Positions 1 through 8,800 of a stretch of 38,857 nucleotides of DNA are shown here, in pieces. Positions within the stretch are counted from its first letter, which is position 1. Every line of letters starts with the position of its first letter. A program made the position numbers and the translations under genes. Source of the DNA: CAZQVN01 sp964596775 (lineage in GTDB: Bacteria; Eisenbacteria; RBG-16-71-46; JABDJR01; JAWXBZ01); contig CAZQVN010000034.1 in the NCBI GenBank assembly GCA_964596775.1, positions 1 to 38,857 on the forward strand, read 5' to 3'. The notes beneath the pieces are model-generated. The model saw only the letters and a list, made by a program, of their open reading frames with translations. It was not told the DNA's origin and made no database searches.

Positions 1-55
1 GGAGTGGCCGGTTTTCAGGTGTTCGGTCGTGGCCGCATTTAGGTGTTCGGTGACA
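1..55. mobile_element. Possible terminal repeats of an IS21-like insertion sequence (edge only)
   Basis: Two imperfect direct repeats lie side by side at 4-27 and 29-51. Both start GTGGCCG and end AGGTGTTCGGT, and the second runs into TGACA at 51-55. Tandem terminal repeats of this style, ending in a short TG/CA-type terminus, are typical of IS21-family ends. No transposase is inside the window, so the body of the element would lie to the left. The call rests on pattern memory only; the repeats could equally be an unrelated intergenic repeat. Confidence 0.35.
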
Positions 56-95
56 CCTTCAGAAGCGGCTTGCCGCGCTCAGTAGGCGAGATAAG

Positions 96-875
96 TCAGA
101 ACCGGGGAGGCTGAGATCTCTCCTTCGACAAGTGAATCTCCCTGAGTTCGGAAGCCATGCGCAGCGCGGCGACCGGATCCAGGAAGTGAACGTCGATCAA
201 CCCTCCCGAGATCTGGTAGCCGGTCTGCTGAAAAGCCAGCTCGCCGAGGCAGCGGCTCCAGCCGTCGATCCACAGCGACAGTTCCCGCCGCTGCTGGTCC
301 GTTCCACTGAACTCCAGATAGAGGTCGATGTCGCTCCCCGGCCCGGCTTCTCCGCTCTCGGTGCTCCCGCCGAGAAAGAGCCTCCCCACCCCGAAGCGCG
401 GACGGTCGAGTGACGCAGCCAGGGCCTCGATGTAGTTCTGGCGCCATCTCCAGTGTTCCGGTGCGGCGGGCAGCCGCTGGCCGAGCAGCTGGGTGTGTTT
501 CCACTCCAGGTACTCTCCGAGCCGCTTCGCGATCGTGTCGAGAAGCTCGACCTCTTCCTTGAGAAAGGTGTCGCCCCCGGGGCCGCCGTCGAACGTGTCG
601 GACACTTCGATGAATCCGACATCCGTCTGCCAGAGCCGGATCGGGGCCGAGATCTTGTCGCCGAGGCTCGTGTACCCGTGGCCGACATAGCTCCTTCCCA
701 GGTACTCGATCCGCGCACCGGTGGTCTCCGGTCTCTGCCATCCGTCCGGTATCAGGGACAGAACACTCAGAAAGACGGCCCCGGGCGGCGCGCTTCGATC
801 CAGAACGGCTTCGTTGACCCGGTAGATGCAGCGGAGTTCCTTGGCTCTCTCGCGGAGGGCGTCCATGTCATTCAT
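96..875 (-). CDS. GAF-like sensor fused to a nucleotidyltransferase
   Basis: 259 residues in two parts. Residues 5-135 begin with the helical lead-in LRERAKELRCIY often found before sensor modules, then a GAF-like segment and a closing amphipathic helix. Residues 140-245 form a minimal nucleotidyltransferase fold: G169-G-S171, then S181-D182-I-D184, with a third acid at D228 in GGLIDVHF. These are the metal-binding residues of the Pol-beta/MNT superfamily. The family moves a nucleotide onto a protein, RNA or small molecule; the substrate here is unknown. No antitoxin-like partner is adjacent. The ATG at 873-875 has no Shine-Dalgarno but a TAGAAT hexamer six bases upstream, so the message may be leaderless. 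An aminoglycoside-type transferase is possible but less likely given the sensor half. Confidence 0.8.
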   Translation of the reverse strand: MNDMDALRERAKELRCIYRVNEAVLDRSAPPGAVFLSVLSLIPDGWQRPETTGARIEYLGRSYVGHGYTSLGDKISAPIRLWQTDVGFIEVSDTFDGGPGGDTFLKEEVELLDTIAKRLGEYLEWKHTQLLGQRLPAAPEHWRWRQNYIEALAASLDRPRFGVGRLFLGGSTESGEAGPGSDIDLYLEFSGTDQQRRELSLWIDGWSRCLGELAFQQTGYQISGGLIDVHFLDPVAALRMASELREIHLSKERSQPPRF

Positions 876-881
876 GGGATG

Positions 882-887
882 ATTCTA
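882..887 (-). promoter_or_regulatory. -10-like element TAGAAT for a leaderless start
   Basis: Read on the minus strand, TAGAAT (5 of 6 to consensus) ends six bases before the ATG at 875. That places the expected transcription start on the A of the start codon. No Shine-Dalgarno and no clear -35 are seen. Confidence 0.45.
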
Positions 888-971
888 TGAAGTCGGGGCC
901 GCGCCGAAAAGAGCGGGACTACTGCGTGGACGGACGCCTCGTCGATCAGCAGCAGGATCCCCCCGCACCGC

Positions 972-1406
972 CTATCGGCACGTCGTTCCGATGCTGTTCC
1001 CCGAGATCGCGTTCGATCCGCTCACCTGTTGCAGTTTCGCGTTCAGCAACTCCCCCCCTCCGCGGATGTTCGCGAAGGACGTGCCGGTCAGCGTGAACGT
1101 GTGCGAATAGGAGCCGCTCTTTCCGACCTCGCCGGACTGGTTGAATGTGAAAGCGACGTTGAGCGCATTCCCGGTGACCTCCACCAGGCGGACCTGGGCG
1201 GTGAGGCCGTGACCGGGGAAGCCGCTCCACGTGTAGGTCACTGTGTAGTCGCACGGTCCGGGTCCCGCGGTCAGCGTGACGTTCGCGGTCTTCGCCGGTT
1301 TCGCCGCGACCGCCGGCCGCGCCGCAGAGCCAAGTGCGATGATCAACACGAGAAATACGGCCAGAATGCTTCGCGAAGGAATTGCGGGCAGATGAGTCGA
1401 GATCAT
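972..1406 (-). CDS. Small exported protein of unknown function
   Basis: 144 residues. Residues 1-35 are a clear signal peptide (basic start, long hydrophobic run, AVAA before the mature part). The mature ~110 residues are rich in Thr, Ser, Val and Gly, with alternating patterns such as TVTYTWSGFPG and YSHTFTLTG, suggesting a single immunoglobulin-like or other beta-sandwich domain. Two cysteines, one near the mature N-terminus and one at the penultimate residue, could form a disulfide clamping the ends. The ATG at 1404-1406 has a strong GGAGGTGA just upstream. It lies downstream of, and in the same direction as, the exported protein at 1514-2308. I do not recognise the family. Confidence 0.75.
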   Translation of the reverse strand: MISTHLPAIPSRSILAVFLVLIIALGSAARPAVAAKPAKTANVTLTAGPGPCDYTVTYTWSGFPGHGLTAQVRLVEVTGNALNVAFTFNQSGEVGKSGSYSHTFTLTGTSFANIRGGGELLNAKLQQVSGSNAISGNSIGTTCR

Positions 1407-1513
1407 GGTTCACCTCCGGTTGTCGTGACCTTCCGTACAGGGGAACGCCCACCTGGAGTTCCCGGTTCTGTCATTCGCCGGCACACGGCTGCGTCCGGCG
1501 TCACACGCCTTAC

Positions 1514-2308
1514 CTAACGCGCCTTGATCTCCCCCCACGTGACCTCCTCCACCGGCACCACCCCCTTCGTCACGAAGACGGAGTTCCCCTCGATCCTCCA
1601 GCTCCAGCTTCCGGTGCTCGGCAGCTGCGCGGCGCTGAACGTGCCGACGATCGATCCGGCGCGGATCACTTCGTAGTTGCCGTCCGGAGCGAGGGAGTCG
1701 ATCACCTTGAGCGTGCCCTTGAGTACCGCGGTTCCGGTGACCACGACTCCGCTGAACCCGATCTGCGTCACGGTGGCGGACAGCACCGACTGGTCGCGCA
1801 TGGCCAGGTTCCGCGCGGTCGTCGCGGGTGTGTTCATCAGCTGGAGCGTGCCCCGGACGACGAGGCTGTCCGCGGAGGTCGTTCCGATCGTGATCGTCCC
1901 GCCACCCGCCACGAAGTCGGCGAAAGGGCCGATCGTGAGCGAACGGGTCACCGTGAAGACCGGGTTGCCGGTGGGACGTGTGGCCGCGGAGGCCCCGATG
2001 TTCGGAGAGGCCAGACCGATCGTGGCGTTCTCCACCGTCAGCGACCCGCTCAGGATTTCCAGCAGGGCCCCGCCGGACGATCCCAACTGGAGGCTCCGGC
2101 AGGTTTCCCCGGCCAGCGTGACCATAACCGTCGACGTGGTGGTGATCAGCGCGTCGACGCCGGCGGTCGGCTCGCCGGCCGACCAGTTGGAACCGATCCC
2201 CCAGTCGCCGGAGGCGGCGGTCCAGTTCGTGGATTGGGCCCGCGCCACGCCGGGCATCGCGGCAAGGGTGGCCAGGACCAGGAACGAAAAACGGTAGCGC
2301 TGCTTCAT
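1514..2308 (-). CDS. Exported beta-solenoid-like protein
   Basis: 264 residues with a signal peptide (residues 1-24, cut after ARA). The mature protein opens with NWTAASGDWGIGSNWSAGEP, the W..G.W....NWS.G..P signature that begins many secreted parallel-beta-helix and autotransporter-associated proteins. Short repeated strands follow (LTVENATIGL, LTIGPFADF, LVVRGTLQL, AVLKGTLKV), as expected for a small beta-solenoid. The C-terminus WRIEGNSVFVTKG...TWGEIKAR resembles a short conserved tail, possibly for surface targeting; this is inference. The likely role is adhesive or structural at the cell surface; no catalytic motif is seen. The ATG has GGGAG upstream. A GC-rich inverted repeat (1476-1481 with 1495-1500) lies after the stop. 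Confidence 0.75.
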   Translation of the reverse strand: MKQRYRFSFLVLATLAAMPGVARAQSTNWTAASGDWGIGSNWSAGEPTAGVDALITTTSTVMVTLAGETCRSLQLGSSGGALLEILSGSLTVENATIGLASPNIGASAATRPTGNPVFTVTRSLTIGPFADFVAGGGTITIGTTSADSLVVRGTLQLMNTPATTARNLAMRDQSVLSATVTQIGFSGVVVTGTAVLKGTLKVIDSLAPDGNYEVIRAGSIVGTFSAAQLPSTGSWSWRIEGNSVFVTKGVVPVEEVTWGEIKAR

Positions 2309-2435
2309 GTGCGTGTCTCCCGGAACGGAGCGGGAGGCGCCCGCCGGTCGGTCGGGCGGCCCATCGGCTCGTCGGGAGGAACGCGGGGAAAACGGACGGA
2401 ATGGACCATCGGCGGGCGCGCACTCCGGTTCCGGC

Positions 2436-2441
2436 TATAAT
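2436..2441 (+). promoter_or_regulatory. Perfect -10 TATAAT for the ECF sigma gene
   Basis: TATAAT matches the consensus exactly and stands out in a very GC-rich stretch. Seven bases (2442-2448) separate it from the ATG at 2449, so initiation would fall at or within a base of the start codon. No -35 match is seen at the usual distance. Confidence 0.55.
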
Positions 2442-2448
2442 GGAGGCT

Positions 2449-3018
2449 ATGGGTGACGTCACCACTTGGCTCGAACGCCTGACCGGCGGAGATCCCGAGG
2501 CACTGGACGAAGTGGTCCGCCGCCTCTACGACGAGCTTCGGCAGCTGGCACGGAGCCGGCTGCGCAATGAACGCGATCCCCGGACCCTCGGGACCACCGC
2601 ACTCGTGAGCGAGGCCTACCTGCGTCTCGTCGGCCAGCAGTCCATGTCGGCCGAAAGCCGGACCCGTTTCTTCGCCATCGCCTCGAACACGATGCGGCGC
2701 GTCCTCGTGGATCATGCCCGGACGCGGAAACGCCTGAAACGGGGCGGCGGAGTGCGACCGGTGCCGCTGGACGATGTCGAGGAGGTCCTGTCCGAGGGCG
2801 AGTCCGACGAAGTCCTGGCGCTCGACGACGCGCTGAACCGGCTCGCCCGGGCGAACCCGCGCGCCGCCACCGTCGTGGAACAGCGATTCTTCGCCGGGCT
2901 GTCGGTGGCCGAGGTGGCGGCCGGACTCGGGATCTCGGAAAAGACCGCCCAGCGCGACTGGATCACGGCGCGGGCCTGGCTGCGCAAGGAGGTCCGCCTT
3001 CGCCTCGAATGCGGATGA
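2449..3018 (+). CDS. ECF sigma factor, TIGR02999/ECF43-like
   Basis: 189 residues, directing RNA polymerase to specific promoters. Residues 4-90 are sigma region 2 with the subfamily signature LGTTALVSEAYLRLV (48-61) and FFAIASNTMRRVLVDHARTR. Residues 130-185 are sigma region 4 with a helix-turn-helix (VAEVAAGLGISEKTAQRDW). The acidic DAED stretch that most ECF factors carry in region 2.2 is replaced by Leu-Gly-Thr49-Thr50. In the characterised ECF43 group this alteration goes with activation by Thr phosphorylation from an adjacent Ser/Thr kinase, and such a kinase starts 65 bases downstream. Start choice: the frame is open further upstream and an ATG exists at 2440, but that codon overlaps TATAAT, so ATG 2449 is preferred. 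No anti-sigma gene is adjacent. Confidence 0.92.
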   Translation: MGDVTTWLERLTGGDPEALDEVVRRLYDELRQLARSRLRNERDPRTLGTTALVSEAYLRLVGQQSMSAESRTRFFAIASNTMRRVLVDHARTRKRLKRGGGVRPVPLDDVEEVLSEGESDEVLALDDALNRLARANPRAATVVEQRFFAGLSVAEVAAGLGISEKTAQRDWITARAWLRKEVRLRLECG

Positions 3019-3083
3019 GGACCCGCGTTCGACCGCGCATGTCCGCTGAAGCCCCCCTTCATCGCCAACAGTACTGAGGACAC

Positions 3084-5756
3084 ATGGATCCCGTCACCTG
3101 GAGTCGCATCGAGGAACTGTTCAGCGACGCGCTGGATCGACCGCCGGCGGAGCGTGATGCATTCCTGGACCGGGCCTGCGGCGGCAACGACGCGCTGCGG
3201 GCGGAACTGGGAGCCATGCTCGCCGTCCATGCGGACGACGCCGCGCTCGGTATCGAGAGGATGGTCGGCCCGGCAGACGACGGCGACACGCGACTCGTCG
3301 GGCGGAAACTCGGCGCGTGGCGCATCGAGCGCCTGCTCGGTCGCGGCGGCATGGCCGAAGTGTGGCTGGCCGCCCGCGACGACGGCCAGTACGAGCAGTC
3401 GGCCGCGCTCAAGATCCTCAAGCCCGGGTGGCGCACCTCCGAACTCGCCGCGCGCTTCCGGCGGGAACGCCAGCTTCTCGCGCTGTTCCGTCACCCGAAC
3501 ATTGCGCGGCTGCTCGACGGTGGCGTCACCGAGGCGGGCCTGCCGTTCCTGGCCATGGAATACATCGACGGGGTTCCGATCACCCGGTGGTGCCGGGACC
3601 GGGCGCTGCCGCCGCGTGAGCGCCTCGACCTCTTCCTCACGGTGTGCGATGCCGTGCTCGCCGCGCACGCGAATCTCGTCGTCCACCGCGACCTCAAGCC
3701 GTCGAACATCCTCGTGACGGCGGGCGGCCGGCCGATCCTGCTCGACTTCGGGATCGCGCGGCTGCTCGACCCCTCGGGCGATTCCGGCCCCGCCACGCGG
3801 GAGGTCGATCGACTGCTGACGCCGGAGTACGCATCGCCGGAACAGCTCCGCGGCGAACCGGCCACCACCGGGGACGACGCCTGGGGGCTCGGCGTTCTGC
3901 TTCATGAGCTGCTCGCGGGGGAGCCGCCGTTCGCCGTTGCCGACTGCACGCCGGCGGAAATATTGCGAGCGCTCGAGCGCGGGCCGCGGCCGGCTTCGCT
4001 GCAGGCCCCGCAACCGTTCCGCGCCGCGCTCACCGGCGACCTCGACCGGATCCTGGCGAAGTCGCTGAGCTTCGATGCGTCGCTCCGCTACGCTTCGGTC
4101 GGCGACCTCCGCGACGACCTGCTCCGCTGGAAGTCCGGGCTCACGGTCCGCGCGCGACCGGCCACCTTCCGGTACCGGAGCGCGCGGTTCCTGAAGCGGA
4201 ACCGTGGTCCCGTGCTGGCCGGCACGCTGGTGGCGGTCGCCCTGCTGGGCTTCGGAGGCGTGGCGGCCTGGCAGGCCCGGCGCGCCGCGGCGGAACGGGA
4301 CACCGCGGTGGCGGAGCGCGAACGGTCCGACCGGGTGCTCGGCCTTCTCGTCGACCTGTTCCAGGCCTCCGATCCGACCGTGAACCCCGGAGGCGACACG
4401 CTGCGGGTCGGCGATTTCCTGGCGGCGGGCGAGACGAAGATCGCCGACCTGGACGACCAGCCCGGGATCCAGTCGCGGCTCTGGGAAACGATGGCGTCGA
4501 TCCACGGAGCGCGGAGCCGGTTCGCGGAGGAGCGCCGGGCCATCGAGGCCGCGGTCGCGGCCGCGGAACGCGGCGGATCGGAAGCCGACCGGCGACGGCT
4601 CCGTCACCTGAAGGCCAAGAGCGTGTTCCGCCTCGACGGCGCCGCCGCGGCCGAGCCGCTGTTCCGGGCGTCGCTGGCGGATCACGAATCCGCCCTGGGG
4701 CGGGATCATCCGAGTCTCGGGCTTGTCCTCTCCGATCTCGCGGAAACGGTCCGGGACCCCGACGAACGCGGCCGACTCCTGGACCGGGCCCTCGCCCTGA
4801 TGTACCGCGCTCCGACCGTCGATTCCACTTCGGTCGCCGGACTGCACAACTCGCTCGGGATCCACCACTGGACCGCCGGGATGCCGGTCGAGGCCGGCGA
4901 GTCGTTTGCCCGGGCGCTCGCGCTGCTGCCGGCGGAACTCGGTGCCGATCATCCCCACCGTCTCGACGTGACGAACAACCTGGCCACCTGCATGGTGCGG
5001 CTCGGCCGATTCGAGGAAGCCCGCCCGCTGCACGAACGCCTGCTCGTGGCCCGCGAGCGCATCCTCGGGCCGGCAACACTCGGCGCGGCGCGCAGCCGGC
5101 AGAACCTCGGCGTGATCGCAGCGAACCTCGGCCGGCACGACGAGGCGGTGGAGTTCCTGGCCCGCGTGCTCGCGATCACCGAGGAGTTGTTCCCCCCGGA
5201 CCACCCGGAGCGCGGCAACGCGGCGCGAAACCTGGGGCTGGAACTGATCCGGTCCGGCCGCCGAGCCGAGGCGATTCCGCTGCTCGACAGGGCGGAGAGG
5301 ATCCTGGCCGCGGCCTCCGGAAACGAGGACCCGGCCCTCCTCCACTTCCGCATCCAGCGGGCCGGGCTGGATCTCGTCGACGGAACCGGAAATCCGGCCG
5401 ACACGGTCCGCCTCCTGGTGGCCCGGCTCGAGGCTGCGGCGCCGGAAGGGAGCCTTCTCCTCGCCGATGCCCTGTCGACCCTCGGAGCCTGCGATCTCGA
5501 GACCGGCTCCCCGGGGTCGGCCGGTGACGCCGCCCGGGCGTTCGACCGGGCCCTGTCCCTGTACGCGCGGGCCGGCGTTCCGGACCACCCGGCCGCGACC
5601 CAGGCCGCCTGCGGGGCGGCCCTCGCCCGGAGCGCCGCCGGCGGGCCGTTCGACCGCGCGGCCGTTGCGGCGGCCCTGGAGCGCTGCCGGAACTGGGGGC
5701 TCGGGTATCCCGGGATCGTCGAGCGGGCCGGCAGGCTGGTCGGGCGCGGTTCCTGA
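3084..5756 (+). CDS. Membrane Ser/Thr protein kinase with C-terminal TPRs
   Basis: 890 residues. Residues 1-70 form a helical lead domain often seen in kinases paired with ECF factors. The kinase domain (75-350) is complete: glycine loop GRGGMAEVW (87-95), K110 in AALKIL, catalytic HRDLKPSN (201-208), DFG (221-223) and the activation-segment TPEYASPEQ. One membrane segment lies at about 376-396, leaving the kinase in the cytoplasm and about 490 residues outside. The outer part has several tetratricopeptide-like repeats (for example AGESFARALALLPAELG, ARPLHERLLVARERILG, AVEFLARVLAITEELF), suited to binding peptides or partner proteins. Position and family make the ECF sigma factor at 2449 the likely substrate; this is inferred. 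The ATG follows a GAGG five bases upstream. Confidence 0.93.
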   Translation: MDPVTWSRIEELFSDALDRPPAERDAFLDRACGGNDALRAELGAMLAVHADDAALGIERMVGPADDGDTRLVGRKLGAWRIERLLGRGGMAEVWLAARDDGQYEQSAALKILKPGWRTSELAARFRRERQLLALFRHPNIARLLDGGVTEAGLPFLAMEYIDGVPITRWCRDRALPPRERLDLFLTVCDAVLAAHANLVVHRDLKPSNILVTAGGRPILLDFGIARLLDPSGDSGPATREVDRLLTPEYASPEQLRGEPATTGDDAWGLGVLLHELLAGEPPFAVADCTPAEILRALERGPRPASLQAPQPFRAALTGDLDRILAKSLSFDASLRYASVGDLRDDLLRWKSGLTVRARPATFRYRSARFLKRNRGPVLAGTLVAVALLGFGGVAAWQARRAAAERDTAVAERERSDRVLGLLVDLFQASDPTVNPGGDTLRVGDFLAAGETKIADLDDQPGIQSRLWETMASIHGARSRFAEERRAIEAAVAAAERGGSEADRRRLRHLKAKSVFRLDGAAAAEPLFRASLADHESALGRDHPSLGLVLSDLAETVRDPDERGRLLDRALALMYRAPTVDSTSVAGLHNSLGIHHWTAGMPVEAGESFARALALLPAELGADHPHRLDVTNNLATCMVRLGRFEEARPLHERLLVARERILGPATLGAARSRQNLGVIAANLGRHDEAVEFLARVLAITEELFPPDHPERGNAARNLGLELIRSGRRAEAIPLLDRAERILAAASGNEDPALLHFRIQRAGLDLVDGTGNPADTVRLLVARLEAAAPEGSLLLADALSTLGACDLETGSPGSAGDAARAFDRALSLYARAGVPDHPAATQAACGAALARSAAGGPFDRAAVAAALERCRNWGLGYPGIVERAGRLVGRGS

Positions 5757-5879
5757 CCGTCGAACCGAACGGAACGTCCCGCCCGCAGTTTCCCCCCTGC
5801 GATCTTCTGTCCGTTCTCCCCCGCGTGTGTCGCCATGACGGGAAAGGCGGTCCGCTTCACCGCCGAGGAGGGTTCACGA

Positions 5880-8800
5880 ATGTCACGCCCGATGCCACCG
5901 GCCGCACGACTCCTGATGACGCCGATCCCGACGGTCGCCGCCATCACACTCGTTCTCGTCATGACCGCCTGCCCCGCCAGCGCCCGGGACTCCCGGCCGC
6001 GCACGAACGTCGCTCGCCTGACCGAGCTGTCGCGCGAATTCGAGGCCCGCTGGGCCCGGGGTCGCGATGCCCGCTACCGGGCCATTCTCGAGACGACGGA
6101 CCCGGTTCTCCGGGCGCGGCTCACGGATCCGAACGTCCAGCTCATGCGGGTGGACGACAACGGGCGGGCGGTCTGGTACCGGTTCAATGACCTGGTCTCG
6201 GCGCGGACGATCGCGGCGGACGATGTCTGGCCCGGCGGATCTGCGGGATTTTCGCTCGACGGCAACCGCGGGCTCTTCGCCTATCTGGCCCAGTGGGATG
6301 CCGGCGGCGTCGTCACCAACCACCAGGAGTTCGGAGGCCGCGTGACGCAGGTGGAACCGGCCGCGAACCACTTTCACTCGACCCGGGTGGCCGGGATCAT
6401 GATGGCCTCCGGGTTCAATCCCCAGGCTTCGGGCACGGCCCCCGGCGCGGAGCTCTGGGCTTTCACGTCGGCCAACGACGATGCCGAGATGGCCATGGTG
6501 GCCGCGCAGGGACTGCACGTTTCCAATCATTCCTATTCCCTTGCCTGCGGCTGGGACCTGTCCCTGGGAACGTGGACCTGGTTCGGCGACATCAACCTGT
6601 CCACCCAGGAGGATCCGGAGTTCGGTCGCTACAGCGACCAGTCGCGAAGCTGGGACGAGATCGCCTTCAATGCCCCCTTCTACACGATCGTCGGCGGCGC
6701 GGGGAACGACAGGGACGACAATCCCGTCGCCGGAACCCCGCATCTCCACCCGGGCAACGTCCAGTTCTTCACGGACATCCACCCCCCGGACGGCGGCACG
6801 ACCGGTTACGACACGATGCCTTCCACGAAGTGCGGCAAGAACATCATCACCGTGGGGGGCGTGCAAGACATCGCGAACGGCTGGACGAATCCGGGGAGCG
6901 TGATCTCGGCGGCGTTCAGCGGCTGGGGGCCGGCGGACGACGGCCGGATCAAGCCCGACGTCGTGGCCAACGCCACTTCTCTCACCGCTCCCGACACCGG
7001 GAGCGTGTCGAACTACGCGACGAATGCCAACGGCTGCTCCTATGCCGGACCGGCCGTGGCCGGTGCCGTCACCCTGATGCTCCAGCACTGGGACGTCACG
7101 CACGGGTCCACGCCGCCCCTGTCGTCCACGGTGAAGGCCATCCTGATCCACACCGCGGACGAGGCCGGCACCACCGGGCCGGACTACGTCTTCGGGTGGG
7201 GTCTCGTGGACACGCGCGAGGCGGTGGAACTGGTCGACGAGGATCGCGGCGTCTTCTCGGAACGGATCCTGGAACAGACCCTCCAGCAGGGTGCCTCCGA
7301 CACGGTGGAGTTCTACTGGGGCGCCGAGGGTCCGTTCTCCGTGTCCATGGCCTGGACCGACCCGCCGGGAACCGTGGTGCCCGTGAGCGTGGACGACACG
7401 ACGCCGATGCTCGTCAACGATCTCGATCTCCGGGTGAAGCACGTGCCCACCGGTGCCTCGTATTCCCCGTGGATCCTCGACGTGGGCAATCCGCAGAACG
7501 CGGCCGGGCGCGGCGACAACAGCGTCGACAACGTGGAGCAGGTCCGCGTCGATCTGCCGGCGGCGGGGTGGTACCGCGCGATCGTCACGCACAAGGGGAC
7601 GCTCGACGGCCTCGAGCAGGTGTACTCCCTCATCCTCCCGGCCCGCAGGAAGGTCTGCCTCACGGCCGAGGCCGTGGTGCCCCCGAACTGGGGGCTGAAC
7701 CCGGGACTCCTGCAGCACTGGGCAAACCTGGACGGAGATGCCATGCCGGACCTCGTGCTGTCCAACCTCGTTTCAGGAGTGAAGGGGTTTTCGAGCCGCG
7801 GCAACGGCGAATTCACGAAGCGGAGCGCCGCCTCCCTGGACAACCTGGACCCCTACACGACCGCGGTGTGGGAGGATTTCGACAACGACGGCGACGCCGA
7901 CTGCGTCGTGGGCGGCGACACCGGCCGGTTCCGGATCTGGGTGAACAACCTCGCCGCGCTCGATTCGTGCTGCTACGACCCGCGCTGCGGCCAGCCGAAC
8001 GAGCCGCCCGGATGCGACACGATGATGGTCCTGACCCCGGTCGACGTCGACGCGAGCGGTCGCACCGACCTGCTCGCCGCCGCCGGCGACGGATCGACCG
8101 GTTTCTACCGGAACCTCGGGAACTTCGAGTTCGACTTCCAGCCGCTCCAGGCGCTCGGCCTGAACGGAACGATCGAGCAGTACGCGTGGGCGAACATCGA
8201 CGGCGACGCGCGGCCCGAGTTGTTCATCGTCCGGTCCGACGGGGCGAACCGCCTCTTCGACGCGACCGGCGGCGGCTATTCCGAGATCACCATCCCGGGC
8301 ACCGGAACGCAGAGCTACGGCGCCGCCTGGGGCTACCTGGACGACAACGCGATCCCCGACCTTTTCGTGGCGAACGCCGGCGAACCGGACCAGCTCCTGC
8401 TCGGCACGCCGTCGGGCTTCGTCCTCGCGAACCTGCCGATGCCGGACCCCGCGAACGGCAGCCGCCCCGGGGTCGTGCTGTCCGACGTCGACCTCGACGG
8501 CGACGTGGATGCGCTTCTCGTCCACCGCGGCCGCATCCTCATCAACATCGGCAACGGCATCTTCGCGCCGGGGCCGATGGTCGACACGGGAATGAATTCG
8601 TCGGCCTCCTGGAGCGACCCGGCCATGGACGGCCGGCCGGATCTCTTCCTCGGCGGCGTCGAGGGATCGCATGTCCTGGCCTTCGACCCCTGCGACCCGG
8701 ACGGGCGCTGGCTGGAGATCGACCTGCAGGGATCGTCGTCGACGCGATCGGCGCTCGGGGCGGTGATCACCGTCGATGCGGGGCCGCAAACGCTTCGGCG

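Noticed and set aside
946..1452. A 168-codon minus-strand alternative to the exported protein at 972-1406
   Set aside because: No signal peptide or ribosome site; the other frame has both.
2712..5588. A 958-codon minus-strand open frame opposite the Ser/Thr kinase
   Set aside because: Low-complexity Arg/Gly/Pro-rich translation typical of GC-rich antisense; the plus strand encodes a full kinase.
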